Assembly (NCBI GenBank): GCA_025210735.1
Contig: JAOARD010000069.1
Location: 1 to 64,000 of the forward strand
Reading direction: 5' to 3'
Origin: Bacteroidales bacterium
Lineage (GTDB): Bacteria > Bacteroidota > Bacteroidia > Bacteroidales > UBA6680
Length of the DNA stretch: 64,000 nt
Shown piece by piece: positions 1 through 8,244 of the stretch. The translations under genes were made by a program, and so were the position numbers. Position 1 is the first letter of the stretch, and each line of letters opens with the position of its first letter. The notes beneath the pieces are model-generated. The model did not search any database. It was not told where the DNA came from and saw nothing but the letters and a program-made list of their open reading frames with translations.

Positions 1-170
1 ACAATGCGATTGATAAAGAATATATTGCCAGTAAAATAGTTTACAATGCCTCTGATAATAGTTGCAATACACATGATTTAAGTTACTTTGCCAATGATTG
101 GCTTTACATTACATCTTTTAAAAAAAGGGCTGAGGCTGATTGACATTACAATGCGACTTTTTAGTCTGCA
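1..170 (-). repeat. Dispersed ~147-bp intergenic repeat, copy A
   Basis: Positions 1-112 match the reverse complement of 52833-52944 without gaps; I count 106 of 112 identical bases. The match continues: 113-147 pairs with the reverse complement of about 52945-52980 with only a few changes. The 9-mer ACAATGCGA at position 1 recurs at 148, so the unit is about 147 bp and a second, truncated unit starts at 148. One reading frame (3-143) is open here, but a second copy carries an in-frame TAA and a third is shifted, so I treat it as non-coding. The rest of the gene-free stretch to 360 holds a terminator (221-251) and a short palindrome at 343-357 (CCTGATTAAATCAGG). Confidence 0.85.
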
Positions 171-220
171 AAATGGTTTTTGGAATTATACTTTTACCGA
201 TTATATAATTACTGCTCATA

Positions 221-251
221 AAATAAAAAAGCCGGTAACAGATACCGGCTT
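221..251 (-). terminator. Rho-independent terminator of the sulfur operon
   Basis: On the minus strand the stem AAGCCGGT / ACCGGCTT with a 7-nt loop is followed directly by a T-run. It lies about 110 bp past the stop codon of the last operon gene (361) and is the only strong terminator there. Confidence 0.85.
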
Positions 252-360
252 AAATCACACAATACAAGAATCTTGCAGTTTTATCTCTTTTACAATAACT
301 TCAAATATAAAATCGGTTTGTTAACCAACAAGATTCCGTATACCTGATTAAATCAGGATT

Positions 361-969
361 TTAACAACCACCTTCAACCATTTTCTTCTTGCGTTTAACA
401 ATAGGTTGTCGCTTCGGTTCGTTTTTTACCACTGTTACCGATCCCTCCTTTGGAGTTGCCTCTTTGGCATAATCGTATCGTGGTTTCTCGCCATCAAGTA
501 ACAGATTATCTCTGTTATTGTTTAATATCTTCTCTTTAATATATGTATGTCCAGGAATAAACGCCTTTATATCCTTATATCCTAACTGATAAAGGGTCAT
601 CCATACCTGATTGGTATTTACTGCTCCGGCACAATATATTATACATGTTTTGTCTGTATTGCCAAAAAATTCAAGCGACTCTTCCGATAGCAGATTACGC
701 GCAGGCATATTCACAGAACCTTTAATATGATCTTTAGTATACTCATGCGGATTACGTACATCAACAAGTATATAGTTGCCTGTATTATTTAGTACAATAT
801 CGCGCATCTCTGCCTCTGATATAAAGTTGCTTTTATCTGTTATTGCACTCAGTGTCTCCTTGTCCGATACCTGAAATGTATAATCTCTGTCGCGTGTTAA
901 AGCTACAGCAGCTACAAGTATAACGCCAAACAGAACACTTCCTATTGCTAATCTCTTTTTTGCATTCAT
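361..969 (-). CDS. Membrane-anchored rhodanese with C-terminal GGC tail (catalytic Cys present)
   Basis: 202 aa. An N-terminal membrane segment (about residues 7-25, Lys/Arg on the cytoplasmic side) should place the rest in the periplasm. A single rhodanese domain follows (about 48-150): LVDVRNPHEY, then the active-site loop YCAGAVNTNQ with Cys113. Rhodaneses carry sulfane sulfur as a Cys persulfide. A flexible linker of about 50 residues ends in VKRKKKMVEGGC, nearly the same as the end of the upstream gene product. ATG 969 is chosen because longer versions would overlap the upstream gene (stop at 986), leaving a 16-bp gap. It is the last gene of the operon. The GGC end resembles the sulfur-bearing GGCGG end of SoxY, so a carrier role is plausible but inferred. 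Confidence 0.9.
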   Translation of the reverse strand: MNAKKRLAIGSVLFGVILVAAVALTRDRDYTFQVSDKETLSAITDKSNFISEAEMRDIVLNNTGNYILVDVRNPHEYTKDHIKGSVNMPARNLLSEESLEFFGNTDKTCIIYCAGAVNTNQVWMTLYQLGYKDIKAFIPGHTYIKEKILNNNRDNLLLDGEKPRYDYAKEATPKEGSVTVVKNEPKRQPIVKRKKKMVEGGC

Positions 970-985
970 AATCTGTAGTTTAACA

Positions 986-1606
986 TTAACAACCTCCTTG
1001 TACCATCTTCTTTTTGCGCTTAACAACAGGCGCAGCAGTTGGTACATCTGATGTCTGAACCTGATTACCACCAAGGAAATACTGACTGGCAGCAACACGG
1101 AAACTATATGTCTCCCATTCCTGCTCTCCTTCGGTATCTGCCGGTTTCTGAGGTTTTAGTATATCCTCAACCCAACTGTTAAGTCCGCCAACCATAATGG
1201 TGTTGTTTACAAATCCTCTTCGGCGGCACAGTATCCATGCCTGATCTGCTCTTAACGATCCGTTTGAGTAGAACACATTTGTTCGTGCCTCCTGATCAAG
1301 GTAAGCCTCCCACTTCTCGTCAAGAATCTCCTCTAAAGGAATATTTATTGCTCCCGGAAGTGCATACTTACCATACTCTGCGGCACTGCGTACATCTATA
1401 AGTTGTACCGACGGATCGCGCTTAATAATCAAATCTGCAACCTTATCGGTTGATATAAAACGTGTAGATTCAATAATATCAAGGTATAACTGATCTGCTG
1501 TAAGCTCCGTTTTTGTATTATCTTTTGGAGGCAGAAAGAGTATTATTGCCCCTAATATTACAAGTACGGTTGCCGGAATTATATATCGTTTATCCATAAT
1601 ACTCAT
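986..1606 (-). CDS. Membrane-anchored rhodanese-like protein lacking the catalytic Cys, with GGC tail
   Basis: 206 aa. N-terminal membrane anchor (about residues 8-26), then a rhodanese fold (about 48-150): LIDVRSAAEYGKYALPGAIN and a loop FYSNGSLRADQ in which the catalytic Cys position is Ser114. Without that Cys it should not form the usual persulfide in the loop. The C-terminal tail VKRKKKMVQGGC is kept and almost matches the neighbouring rhodanese, so the terminal Cys206 may be the working residue. It starts 1 bp after the preceding gene's stop, which implies tight coupling; an internal ATG at 1597 is an alternative start. The pair probably arose by duplication and then diverged. Confidence 0.88.
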   Translation of the reverse strand: MSIMDKRYIIPATVLVILGAIILFLPPKDNTKTELTADQLYLDIIESTRFISTDKVADLIIKRDPSVQLIDVRSAAEYGKYALPGAINIPLEEILDEKWEAYLDQEARTNVFYSNGSLRADQAWILCRRRGFVNNTIMVGGLNSWVEDILKPQKPADTEGEQEWETYSFRVAASQYFLGGNQVQTSDVPTAAPVVKRKKKMVQGGC

Positions 1607-1607
1607 T

Positions 1608-2225
1608 TTAATAGTTTGGCTTCTTTACACCTTTCTCTATACGTGCAGTAACTATAAATGCCACAAGAGCCATTAAAATCATTCCAAATGCAAATATGTT
1701 TCTGCTTATACCAAGAGAGTCAAATATCTGTATATTTCTCGATCCCTCTTTATACGACTCCGGATCTGTCTGTCCCAGATGCAGATTCTCAAACAGTAAC
1801 TCATACCCCTCGGCAAATATGAAGATACCAATAAAGATACCTCCCATAAAAAACCATGCATCTATCTTACCTATTGCCGCTGCACATACGCCTGTTCCTG
1901 GGCAAAAACCACCCAGTATAAATCCAACTCCCATTATTACACCTCCTATAAGTGTGCTCCAAAGAAATGTTGGGTTAATATATACAAGCGACATATCTAT
2001 AATCTCAAGATAGTCAAAGAAGATTAGTCCTACCATTGCCGTAATTGCCGCCGTAAAGAATACGCGCAGTACAACAAAGTCGTATCCGTAGAATACACCT
2101 GCCAGTTTCTTAGACGATGAGAACCCGGCCTGTTCCAGTACAAAACCAAAACATATTCCTATTAAGAGTGCGATAAGGAAATTCCACTCGCTGCCTATTA
2201 TATCTTGTGCTACTAAAGGTCCCAT
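1608..2225 (-). CDS. YeeE/YedE-family sulfur transporter half protein (second)
   Basis: 205 aa, very hydrophobic, about five membrane segments. Family landmarks are FVLEQAGFSSSKKLAGVFYGYDF near the start and GGFCPGTGVCAAAIGKIDAW in the middle, with the conserved cysteines known from thiosulfate/sulfur importers of the YeeE (TsuA) family. Single-chain members are about twice this length; here the protein is split over two adjacent genes, as in many Bacteroidota. ATG 2225 is chosen because GGAG lies a few bases upstream; an in-frame upstream extension to 2279 would overlap the preceding gene. It probably moves thiosulfate or a related sulfur species across the inner membrane. The substrate is inferred. 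Confidence 0.88.
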   Translation of the reverse strand: MGPLVAQDIIGSEWNFLIALLIGICFGFVLEQAGFSSSKKLAGVFYGYDFVVLRVFFTAAITAMVGLIFFDYLEIIDMSLVYINPTFLWSTLIGGVIMGVGFILGGFCPGTGVCAAAIGKIDAWFFMGGIFIGIFIFAEGYELLFENLHLGQTDPESYKEGSRNIQIFDSLGISRNIFAFGMILMALVAFIVTARIEKGVKKPNY

Positions 2226-2241
2226 ATTAATCTCCTCTCTT

Positions 2242-2757
2242 TTAAATCCATAGTTTACGAAAGATGTAAGCCATAACATAACCTGTCCCGAATATTGCCA
2301 TCATAGACAGGAATCCTCCTAACGACAATACTGCCATTCCGCTAAGTGCCGACCCGGATGTACATCCGCGTCCTAACTGCGATCCGAGACCAAACATAAT
2401 ACCGCCAAGTGTAGCTGCCACCAGACGTGTTTTAGATGTTATTTTTGGTGAGTGTTCTATCTTCCATTTAAAACGTCCCATAACTGCACCAGAAATCATA
2501 CCTCCTATAAAAACTCCAAGCACCTCAAAAACAAGCCAGGCTTTTATAGGGGCATCCTCTTTATTTACATATTTGCCATAAAAGTGCGACTCCTCTGCAT
2601 GTTCAGGTGCAACAACATCTACAGCCTGAACTATAGTACTTTTTATTGCACCACTGGCTCCTAATCCTCTTCCGGTAAAGTAGAATGCCGAAAGAAGAAC
2701 CAATCCTAACAGGAAACCTGCCAGATACGGATTCATATATTTTTTACTTCTCTCCAT
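2242..2757 (-). CDS. YeeE/YedE-family sulfur transporter half protein (first)
   Basis: 171 aa membrane protein with about four to five helices. It carries the family motifs GRGLGASG near the N-terminus and GRGCTSGSALSG near the C-terminus, whose Cys is one of the conserved residues in the sulfur-transport (DUF395) family. It starts at ATG 2757, preceded by AGGAGA, and ends 16 bp before the second half protein, with which it likely forms one transporter. The loop at about 45-65 is polar and His/Glu-containing (HAEESHFYGKY). Its place after the NrfD-type subunit links import or export of sulfur to the periplasmic reductase. Confidence 0.88.
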   Translation of the reverse strand: MERSKKYMNPYLAGFLLGLVLLSAFYFTGRGLGASGAIKSTIVQAVDVVAPEHAEESHFYGKYVNKEDAPIKAWLVFEVLGVFIGGMISGAVMGRFKWKIEHSPKITSKTRLVAATLGGIMFGLGSQLGRGCTSGSALSGMAVLSLGGFLSMMAIFGTGYVMAYIFRKLWI

Positions 2758-2769
2758 AACTCTCCTGTT

Positions 2770-3762
2770 TTAGTATAAATATCTGGTTACCTGTCCTGCA
2801 TCAACCATAATAAAACGGAATGCCAGACCACCTATAATTATCATAAGTGCCGGTATGGCAACAGGAACCTTAAATCCTCTTAATTTCATTATCTCAAATG
2901 CTGCCGGAACAACAAGTCCTAACACCACTACAAACGACCAGAATACGGCTGTATACTCACCACCAAGGAACAGTTGTGCAGCCTCTATCTTAACCTCGCT
3001 TCCGGCAAGGAATCCCATAAACATATGTATTATCAGGAATATCTCTATACCAATAAGCAACAGGTCTATGCGTCCGTATAGTTTGCGCTCGTCCTTGTTT
3101 TTTGTCATCCACATAATTGCTGCCGCTGCTGTTGATAGTCCCGATACAAGAAACAGAGGCCCAAGAATTGATGTGTTCCACAACGGACGTGCATTAAATG
3201 CCGATAGCAATATTCCGGTATAGATACCAAGCAGTACACTCAGTACTATATTTACATATGCCATGTTTTTGCGTTGCTTTATTACAAACTGCTCAAACGT
3301 TGATACAAACCTGAAACGGAACATTATCTTCATAACCCAATCGTACAGTCGGTCAACAATCTTTATTCGTCCGTTTATATGCTCTCTGAACTCGCGCATA
3401 TAACTAAAACACCATAACATAGATAGTGGTGTAATAGCCATCAGAATCCAAGCTCCCCAGCTCATAGGCGATTCAAGATGTATTGTTGTGTATAACCGCC
3501 AGAAATAGAGCTTGTGTTTAAGATCCAGGAACAGAGCAATAAGTCCTATTACCAGAACAAATGGTACCAGAAACGGTGCCCACTTTACTGTTGTTTTATG
3601 CGTATTCTCTCTCCCTCTCAGATAGTCCAGAGCCGAGAAGAAGATTAGTCCGGCAGCCAGACCTCCCAGAAACAGGTATAGAGGAATATGCCAGTGCCAG
3701 ATATTTAAAACCGGATCGATGCCGGGGATATTTCGCCCGCTAACAAAAATTTCTTCCTTCAT
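2770..3762 (-). CDS. NrfD/PsrC-type membrane quinol-binding subunit
   Basis: 330 aa, about eight membrane segments. The N-terminus NIWHWHIPLYLFLGGLAAGLIF is typical of the NrfD/PsrC family, which anchors Mo/Fe-S oxidoreductases in the membrane and exchanges electrons with the quinone pool. The gene lies 12 bp after the Fe-S subunit and 12 bp before the YeeE half protein, so it belongs to the same operon. Together with the two upstream genes it forms a complete three-subunit Psr/Phs-type complex. Family assignment is firm; the direction of electron flow (polysulfide, thiosulfate or other sulfur substrate) cannot be read from sequence. Confidence 0.9.
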   Translation of the reverse strand: MKEEIFVSGRNIPGIDPVLNIWHWHIPLYLFLGGLAAGLIFFSALDYLRGRENTHKTTVKWAPFLVPFVLVIGLIALFLDLKHKLYFWRLYTTIHLESPMSWGAWILMAITPLSMLWCFSYMREFREHINGRIKIVDRLYDWVMKIMFRFRFVSTFEQFVIKQRKNMAYVNIVLSVLLGIYTGILLSAFNARPLWNTSILGPLFLVSGLSTAAAAIMWMTKNKDERKLYGRIDLLLIGIEIFLIIHMFMGFLAGSEVKIEAAQLFLGGEYTAVFWSFVVVLGLVVPAAFEIMKLRGFKVPVAIPALMIIIGGLAFRFIMVDAGQVTRYLY

Positions 3763-3774
3763 TTTATCATCTCC

Positions 3775-4308
3775 TTATATCAGATAGAATATCTGTGGTT
3801 TGGTACCCGCTTCAGGAGCCAGTACTTTATATTTACGTCTTTTCAATATCTTAGATAACTCGCTTCCTGAGTCGTCAATATCGCCAAAGTACATACACTT
3901 TGTAGGGCATACCGATACACATGCCGGTTGCTCTCCTTTAACCACTCTGTGGTCGCAGAATGTACACTTATCTACATATCCTTTAGGGTGAAAATAGCGT
4001 GCATCGTACGGACATGCCTGAATACATGCTCCACACCCTATGCACTCTGCTCTTGTAACCTTTACAAATCCGCCCTCTCTAACATGCGATGCTCCTGTAG
4101 GGCAGGTACGTACACATGGTGTATTATCACAATGGTTACAACGCTCAGATCTGTACTCCATCTCAAGCGATGGATATGTACCATCAACGCGCTCTACAAC
4201 CCAATCTCTGCAGTAACCTACCGGAACATTGTTCTCTGTCTGGCAGCCAACAACGCAGTCGCTACATCCAACACATTTTAATGTGTCAATTGCCATTGCA
4301 TATCTCAT
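3775..4308 (-). CDS. 4Fe-4S ferredoxin-type electron-transfer subunit (PsrB/PhsB-like)
   Basis: 177 aa with four cysteine clusters in the usual order: CVGCSDCVVGC, CNHCDNTPCVRTC, CIGCGACIQAC and CTFCDHRVVKGEQPACVSVC. This fits a four-[4Fe-4S] relay between a molybdopterin catalytic subunit and a membrane anchor. There is no signal peptide of its own, so it is probably exported with the Tat-bearing catalytic subunit. Its ATG overlaps the TGA of the upstream gene (ATGA, 4305-4308), a typical translational-coupling arrangement. Confidence 0.93.
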   Translation of the reverse strand: MRYAMAIDTLKCVGCSDCVVGCQTENNVPVGYCRDWVVERVDGTYPSLEMEYRSERCNHCDNTPCVRTCPTGASHVREGGFVKVTRAECIGCGACIQACPYDARYFHPKGYVDKCTFCDHRVVKGEQPACVSVCPTKCMYFGDIDDSGSELSKILKRRKYKVLAPEAGTKPQIFYLI

Positions 4309-6551
4309 GATTCAACCTCCAATTTTATAGGTTTCTCTGTAAGAAATGTTACAAAATTCTCACGCATTCCTGTTCCTCCCATTATCGGATCTACCTTAAC
4401 TCTGGTTATAAGTTCAGAGTCGCTTGCTCCGCGTCCGTGTGCTCTGGTTAGTTTCGGGTTATTATGTCCAAAACCATGAACCATATATACCGAATGAAGC
4501 CCTATACGCTCTGTAATTCTCACCTTTATAGGGAATGTTGAAACAACACCATCCTGGTTCTTAAGCCACACCTTCTGGTTATTACTAAGCCCAAACTCAG
4601 TAGCTACCTTAGGGTTAACCCAAACATTATTCTCATCCATCAGGTCGGTAAGGTTGGGGTTATTTGCCGTACGTCCGAATGTGTGCATTGGTGCACGTCC
4701 GTATATTAATCGGTAATATCCGTAATCCGGATCGTCATGTTTTGTATAGTTTGGCAATGGGTCGTATCCCATTGCAGCCATCTCTGTAGAGTATAGCTCA
4801 ATTTTTCCGGTATTGGTATTAAACTCCATATCCTCGCCACTACGCAGATACATATCGTTATAAGGTCTCGGATAGTTCTTAACCCCTATCCTCTTCATCT
4901 CATCAAGCGATGTACCTACCTGGCTAAATTGCCAATCAAGCATCTCCTCAATATTACTCCATCTATAGTAATCATTCAGTCCGAGTTTAAGACCAAGCTC
5001 ACGTGCCATCCACCATGCAGGTTTGCTATCCCATTTTGGTTTCTTGGCTGGCATACGCAGTGCTATATTTGGCTCACGATGCTGACCTACACGTATCATA
5101 TCGTAACGCTCAAGATATGAGCACTCCGGGAATACAACATCTGCATACTTAACAATCTCGGCAGGCATTGTATCCACCACACCAATAAACTCAAGTTCGT
5201 TAATTGCCTTTATTGTATTCTCTCTGTTTGGTATTGTCTTTATAAGATTTGTTCCTACAACAAACCATCCTCGTATTTTATGCTCTTCATCTGCCTCAGG
5301 CAACGATGCATCTATAATCTGATTTGATACACTCAGTGGTGCCAGTTTATACTTCTCCGGATCTATATCCTTCCATGTCCATTTTGGCTTAGGATATTTT
5401 GCACTCGGGTAATCTGGTACCTTAAGTTTTTCAGGGAAGTAGAATCCGCCTCTGCGTCCCCACGATCCAAGCAGAGCATTAAGTATTGCCATTGCTCTCA
5501 GGCGCTGTGTATCGTCGCCATACCATGTAACATGTCTGCCCGGATGTATAATTACTGCCGGAGCAGCCTTTGCCATCTCGCGTGCAGTTTTTCGTATATC
5601 GTTCGGATCAAGGGTTGTGATACCGTATGCCCACTCAGGGGTTTTACCCTGTACATGTGCTTTTAACTGATCAAAACCGTATGTATATTTTGCTACGTAC
5701 TCCTTATCGTAAAGTTCCTCTGTAATAATAACGTTAATCCACGCAAGCAGCAGTGCTATATCTGTAGCAGGCTTAATTGGTAACCAGAACTTAGATTTTG
5801 ATGCTGCCGTAGAGAATCTGGGGTCAACAGTAATTATTGATGCTCCTCTGTCAATAGCATCGCTCATCTCCTGTACATGACCATTGTGCATATTCTCGCC
5901 CAGATGGTTACCAATAAGTACAAGGCAATCGGTATTTCTAAGATCTGTTGGTTCAGGCGAGCTTAACCCTGCACCAAATGTATTTATAAAACCAACCTCG
6001 CGTGGTCCAAGACACTGCGCAAACGATGGTTTTGTAATATTCTTTGATCCGAATGCTTTATAGAGATGTTTAAAGTGATCGCCTCCTGAACCATGCTGGA
6101 ACAGTGCAAGGCTTTCTGCCCCATACTTATCCTTTATTGCACTCATTTTTTGTGCTGCATAGTCAATTGCCTCACTCCACGAAACCTCTTTAAACTCACC
6201 GCTTCCGCGTTTTCCTGTTCGTATCATAGGGCGTTTCAGCCTGTCGTTATCTGAATACTGTCCTACCCCTCCGGTACCGCGCGGACACAAGCGTCCGTTA
6301 CAGTTTGGATCATTATCGTTTCCTAATACCTTCTGTATCTCTCCCTGATTATCCAGATATGTCCACCCTGCACATTTCCAGAAACAGACCTCGCAATATG
6401 TTGGGAATCGTTTCAGGTTACTATCAGAATCTGAATCAGAAACACTATCTAAAGCTTTTTTTGCAAGTGAAATTCCGGGTTTTGCAAGTGCCAGAGCACC
6501 AATACCAAGAGCTGTTGTCTTCAGAAAGTTTCTGCGTGTTGTTTTCTTCAT
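4305..6551 (-). CDS. Tat-exported molybdopterin oxidoreductase catalytic subunit (PsrA/PhsA-like)
   Basis: 748 aa from ATG 6551; an extra seven codons are open upstream (6572), but MKKTTRRNFLKTT is the natural start of a twin-arginine signal (RRNFLK plus hydrophobic stretch). After the signal come an SDSDSDS linker, the [4Fe-4S] motif CEVCFWKC with the fourth Cys in GRLCPRG, and the MopB catalytic and C-terminal dinucleotide-binding domains. A Cys in PSFAQCLGPREVG (about residue 180) is a candidate Mo ligand, as in polysulfide and thiosulfate reductases. Family knowledge points to a periplasmic sulfur-compound reductase; tetrathionate, arsenate or other substrates cannot be excluded. It is the first gene of a seven-gene operon. 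Confidence 0.9.
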   Translation of the reverse strand: MKKTTRRNFLKTTALGIGALALAKPGISLAKKALDSVSDSDSDSNLKRFPTYCEVCFWKCAGWTYLDNQGEIQKVLGNDNDPNCNGRLCPRGTGGVGQYSDNDRLKRPMIRTGKRGSGEFKEVSWSEAIDYAAQKMSAIKDKYGAESLALFQHGSGGDHFKHLYKAFGSKNITKPSFAQCLGPREVGFINTFGAGLSSPEPTDLRNTDCLVLIGNHLGENMHNGHVQEMSDAIDRGASIITVDPRFSTAASKSKFWLPIKPATDIALLLAWINVIITEELYDKEYVAKYTYGFDQLKAHVQGKTPEWAYGITTLDPNDIRKTAREMAKAAPAVIIHPGRHVTWYGDDTQRLRAMAILNALLGSWGRRGGFYFPEKLKVPDYPSAKYPKPKWTWKDIDPEKYKLAPLSVSNQIIDASLPEADEEHKIRGWFVVGTNLIKTIPNRENTIKAINELEFIGVVDTMPAEIVKYADVVFPECSYLERYDMIRVGQHREPNIALRMPAKKPKWDSKPAWWMARELGLKLGLNDYYRWSNIEEMLDWQFSQVGTSLDEMKRIGVKNYPRPYNDMYLRSGEDMEFNTNTGKIELYSTEMAAMGYDPLPNYTKHDDPDYGYYRLIYGRAPMHTFGRTANNPNLTDLMDENNVWVNPKVATEFGLSNNQKVWLKNQDGVVSTFPIKVRITERIGLHSVYMVHGFGHNNPKLTRAHGRGASDSELITRVKVDPIMGGTGMRENFVTFLTEKPIKLEVES

Positions 6552-6618
6552 AAGCAGCCTATTATAGTTCAAAAAAGAATAAACATCTGATTATATGGGG
6601 TTTAAATCCTATATAATC

Positions 6619-6742
6619 AACTGTTAATCAATAAACAAATGTAACAAATATATATATGTCGATATAAAAATATTTTTTATATTTCGGCGCAATTAATTAT
6701 TAATCACACATTTATCAATTATAATAAACTGTTAATCAATAA
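6619..6742. promoter_or_regulatory. Divergent control region with two 16-bp direct repeats
   Basis: AACTGTTAATCAATAA occurs exactly at 6619-6634 and again at 6727-6742, on the same strand. The region (6552-6856, no gene) separates the sulfur operon from the metal-permease gene. On the minus strand two TAnnTTTG -7 elements overlap here: TATATTTG at 6645-6652 and TACATTTG at 6636-6643. The first repeat would sit next to the operon's transcription start, as an operator would. No partner -33 element was clear. A perfect palindrome, GATCATATGATC, lies at 6815-6826, 30 bp before the permease start. Confidence 0.45.
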
Positions 6743-6856
6743 GTATACTGGTATTTAGAACATTTATAAATTAGCATTGTTAGCATATGTGCAAATTAAC
6801 ACCATTATGGTATTGATCATATGATCTAAATAGCTGAAATTTACCACAAAAAAACG

Positions 6857-8125
6857 ATGACATATATAAAGGATTTTTTCTCAGAACTGGTCTACCTTAC
6901 AGTAGAAATGGCACCATATCTTATTTTCGGGTTTATAATTGCCGGATTGCTGTATGCTTTTTTCCCAAAACACAAAGTTCAACGATATATGGGCGGAAAC
7001 AGCCTTAAGTCTGTTATATATTCTGCGCTGATTGGAGTACCGCTACCATTATGCTCATGCGGCGTAATACCAACAGGAATATCATTTCACCAGAACGGTG
7101 CTTCAAAGGGGGCAGCGGTATCGTTTCTTATTTCAACACCACAAACCGGGGTTGACTCTATTCTTGTTACCTACTCGCTTTTAGGATTACCCTTTGCACT
7201 GATAAGACCAATAATAGCTTTTGTAACTGGTATTTTTGGAGGAGCATTAACAAACAGGCTGGTAAAAAAAGCTAATGATACAGATGGTACAATAACTGTA
7301 AAAAGCGAGGATACTGTAAAGGGTGGTTTTGTAACAAAAACAATTGCAATGTTCAGGTATGCCTTTGTAGATTTTCTGCAGGACATAATGAAGTGGATGG
7401 TTATTGGTTTAGCTCTTGCTGCACTTATGGCTGTAATTATCCCGGACGATTTCTTTACTCAGTATATTGGTAACGAGTACCTGAGTATGCTTATAGTTCT
7501 TGTGGCATCTATACCTCTTTATGTTTGCGCCACTGGTTCGGTTCCTATTGCTGCTGTTCTGTTACTTAAAGGTTTATCGCCGGGGGCTGCTCTTGTATTT
7601 CTTATGGCAGGTCCTGCAACAAACGCTGCAACAATAACAGTGATAGGAAAAGCTCTGGGTAAACGATCTCTTATAGCTTATCTTGCCTCTATAATATCAG
7701 GAGCAATACTGTTTGGTACAATTATAAATGAGTTTCTTCCGGCTGAATGGTTTGCACTTGCCGGAAAAGCAGGTGCTCATGCACATAGTCATGAGGTTCT
7801 GCCATACTGGGTGAAAGTAGCAAGCGGAATAGCTCTTACGCTGTTAATAGTAAACGGGTATCTTATGAAGTATAAGATTATAAGATTTAAAAGTAAGAGT
7901 GTAACTGATGATGGTTCAGGAAAAACCATTAGTGTTAGAGGAATGAACTGTAACCATTGCAGAATGAGTGTTGAGACAAACCTTAAGAAGATAAAAGGTA
8001 TTAAAGATGTAAAGGTTGACCTGAATTCGGAAACTGCAACAATAGATGGCGATGATTACAGCATGGATAAGGTTATATCTACAATAAAAGATTTAGGTTT
8101 TAAAACAGATGACCCAAAGCATTAA
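6857..8125 (+). CDS. SO_0444-type metal permease with C-terminal HMA domain
   Basis: 422 aa. About eight to ten membrane segments in two related halves, with the permease-family motif PLCSCGVIPTGISFHQNGASKG (Cys66, Cys68) and the second-half counterpart CATGSVPIAAVLL. A His-rich stretch, HAHSHE, lies at about 312. The C-terminal 65 residues form a heavy-metal-associated domain with MNCNHCRMSV, which binds Cu(I), Zn(II) or similar ions through CxxC. The whole resembles the SO_0444 family of Cu/Zn efflux transporters. The gene stands alone and divergent from the sulfur operon; the 30 bp before it carry the palindrome GATCATATGATC. Confidence 0.88.
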   Translation: MTYIKDFFSELVYLTVEMAPYLIFGFIIAGLLYAFFPKHKVQRYMGGNSLKSVIYSALIGVPLPLCSCGVIPTGISFHQNGASKGAAVSFLISTPQTGVDSILVTYSLLGLPFALIRPIIAFVTGIFGGALTNRLVKKANDTDGTITVKSEDTVKGGFVTKTIAMFRYAFVDFLQDIMKWMVIGLALAALMAVIIPDDFFTQYIGNEYLSMLIVLVASIPLYVCATGSVPIAAVLLLKGLSPGAALVFLMAGPATNAATITVIGKALGKRSLIAYLASIISGAILFGTIINEFLPAEWFALAGKAGAHAHSHEVLPYWVKVASGIALTLLIVNGYLMKYKIIRFKSKSVTDDGSGKTISVRGMNCNHCRMSVETNLKKIKGIKDVKVDLNSETATIDGDDYSMDKVISTIKDLGFKTDDPKH

Positions 8126-8244
8126 TATAGCTTTCTGACAACAGATATAATTATAATGCAGGTTTAGTACAATACTGCAACAGTTTGAAGTGTAAGTATT
8201 AAAACTGAGAAATAGCAGTATCTTTACACTGCAAAAATTATAGA

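Noticed and set aside
3..143. Open frame at the left edge that could be the C-terminus of a protein cut by the window
   Set aside because: The same sequence recurs at 52833-52944 with an in-frame TAA and in a third, frame-shifted unit, so the sequence is an intergenic repeat and not a conserved coding region.
88..324. 78-codon plus-strand frame
   Set aside because: It runs through the repeat and across the operon terminator hairpin, and its protein has no recognisable features.
970..1098. 43-residue N-terminal extension of the last rhodanese
   Set aside because: It would overlap the end of the upstream rhodanese gene in another frame; the ATG at 969 directly precedes the membrane anchor.
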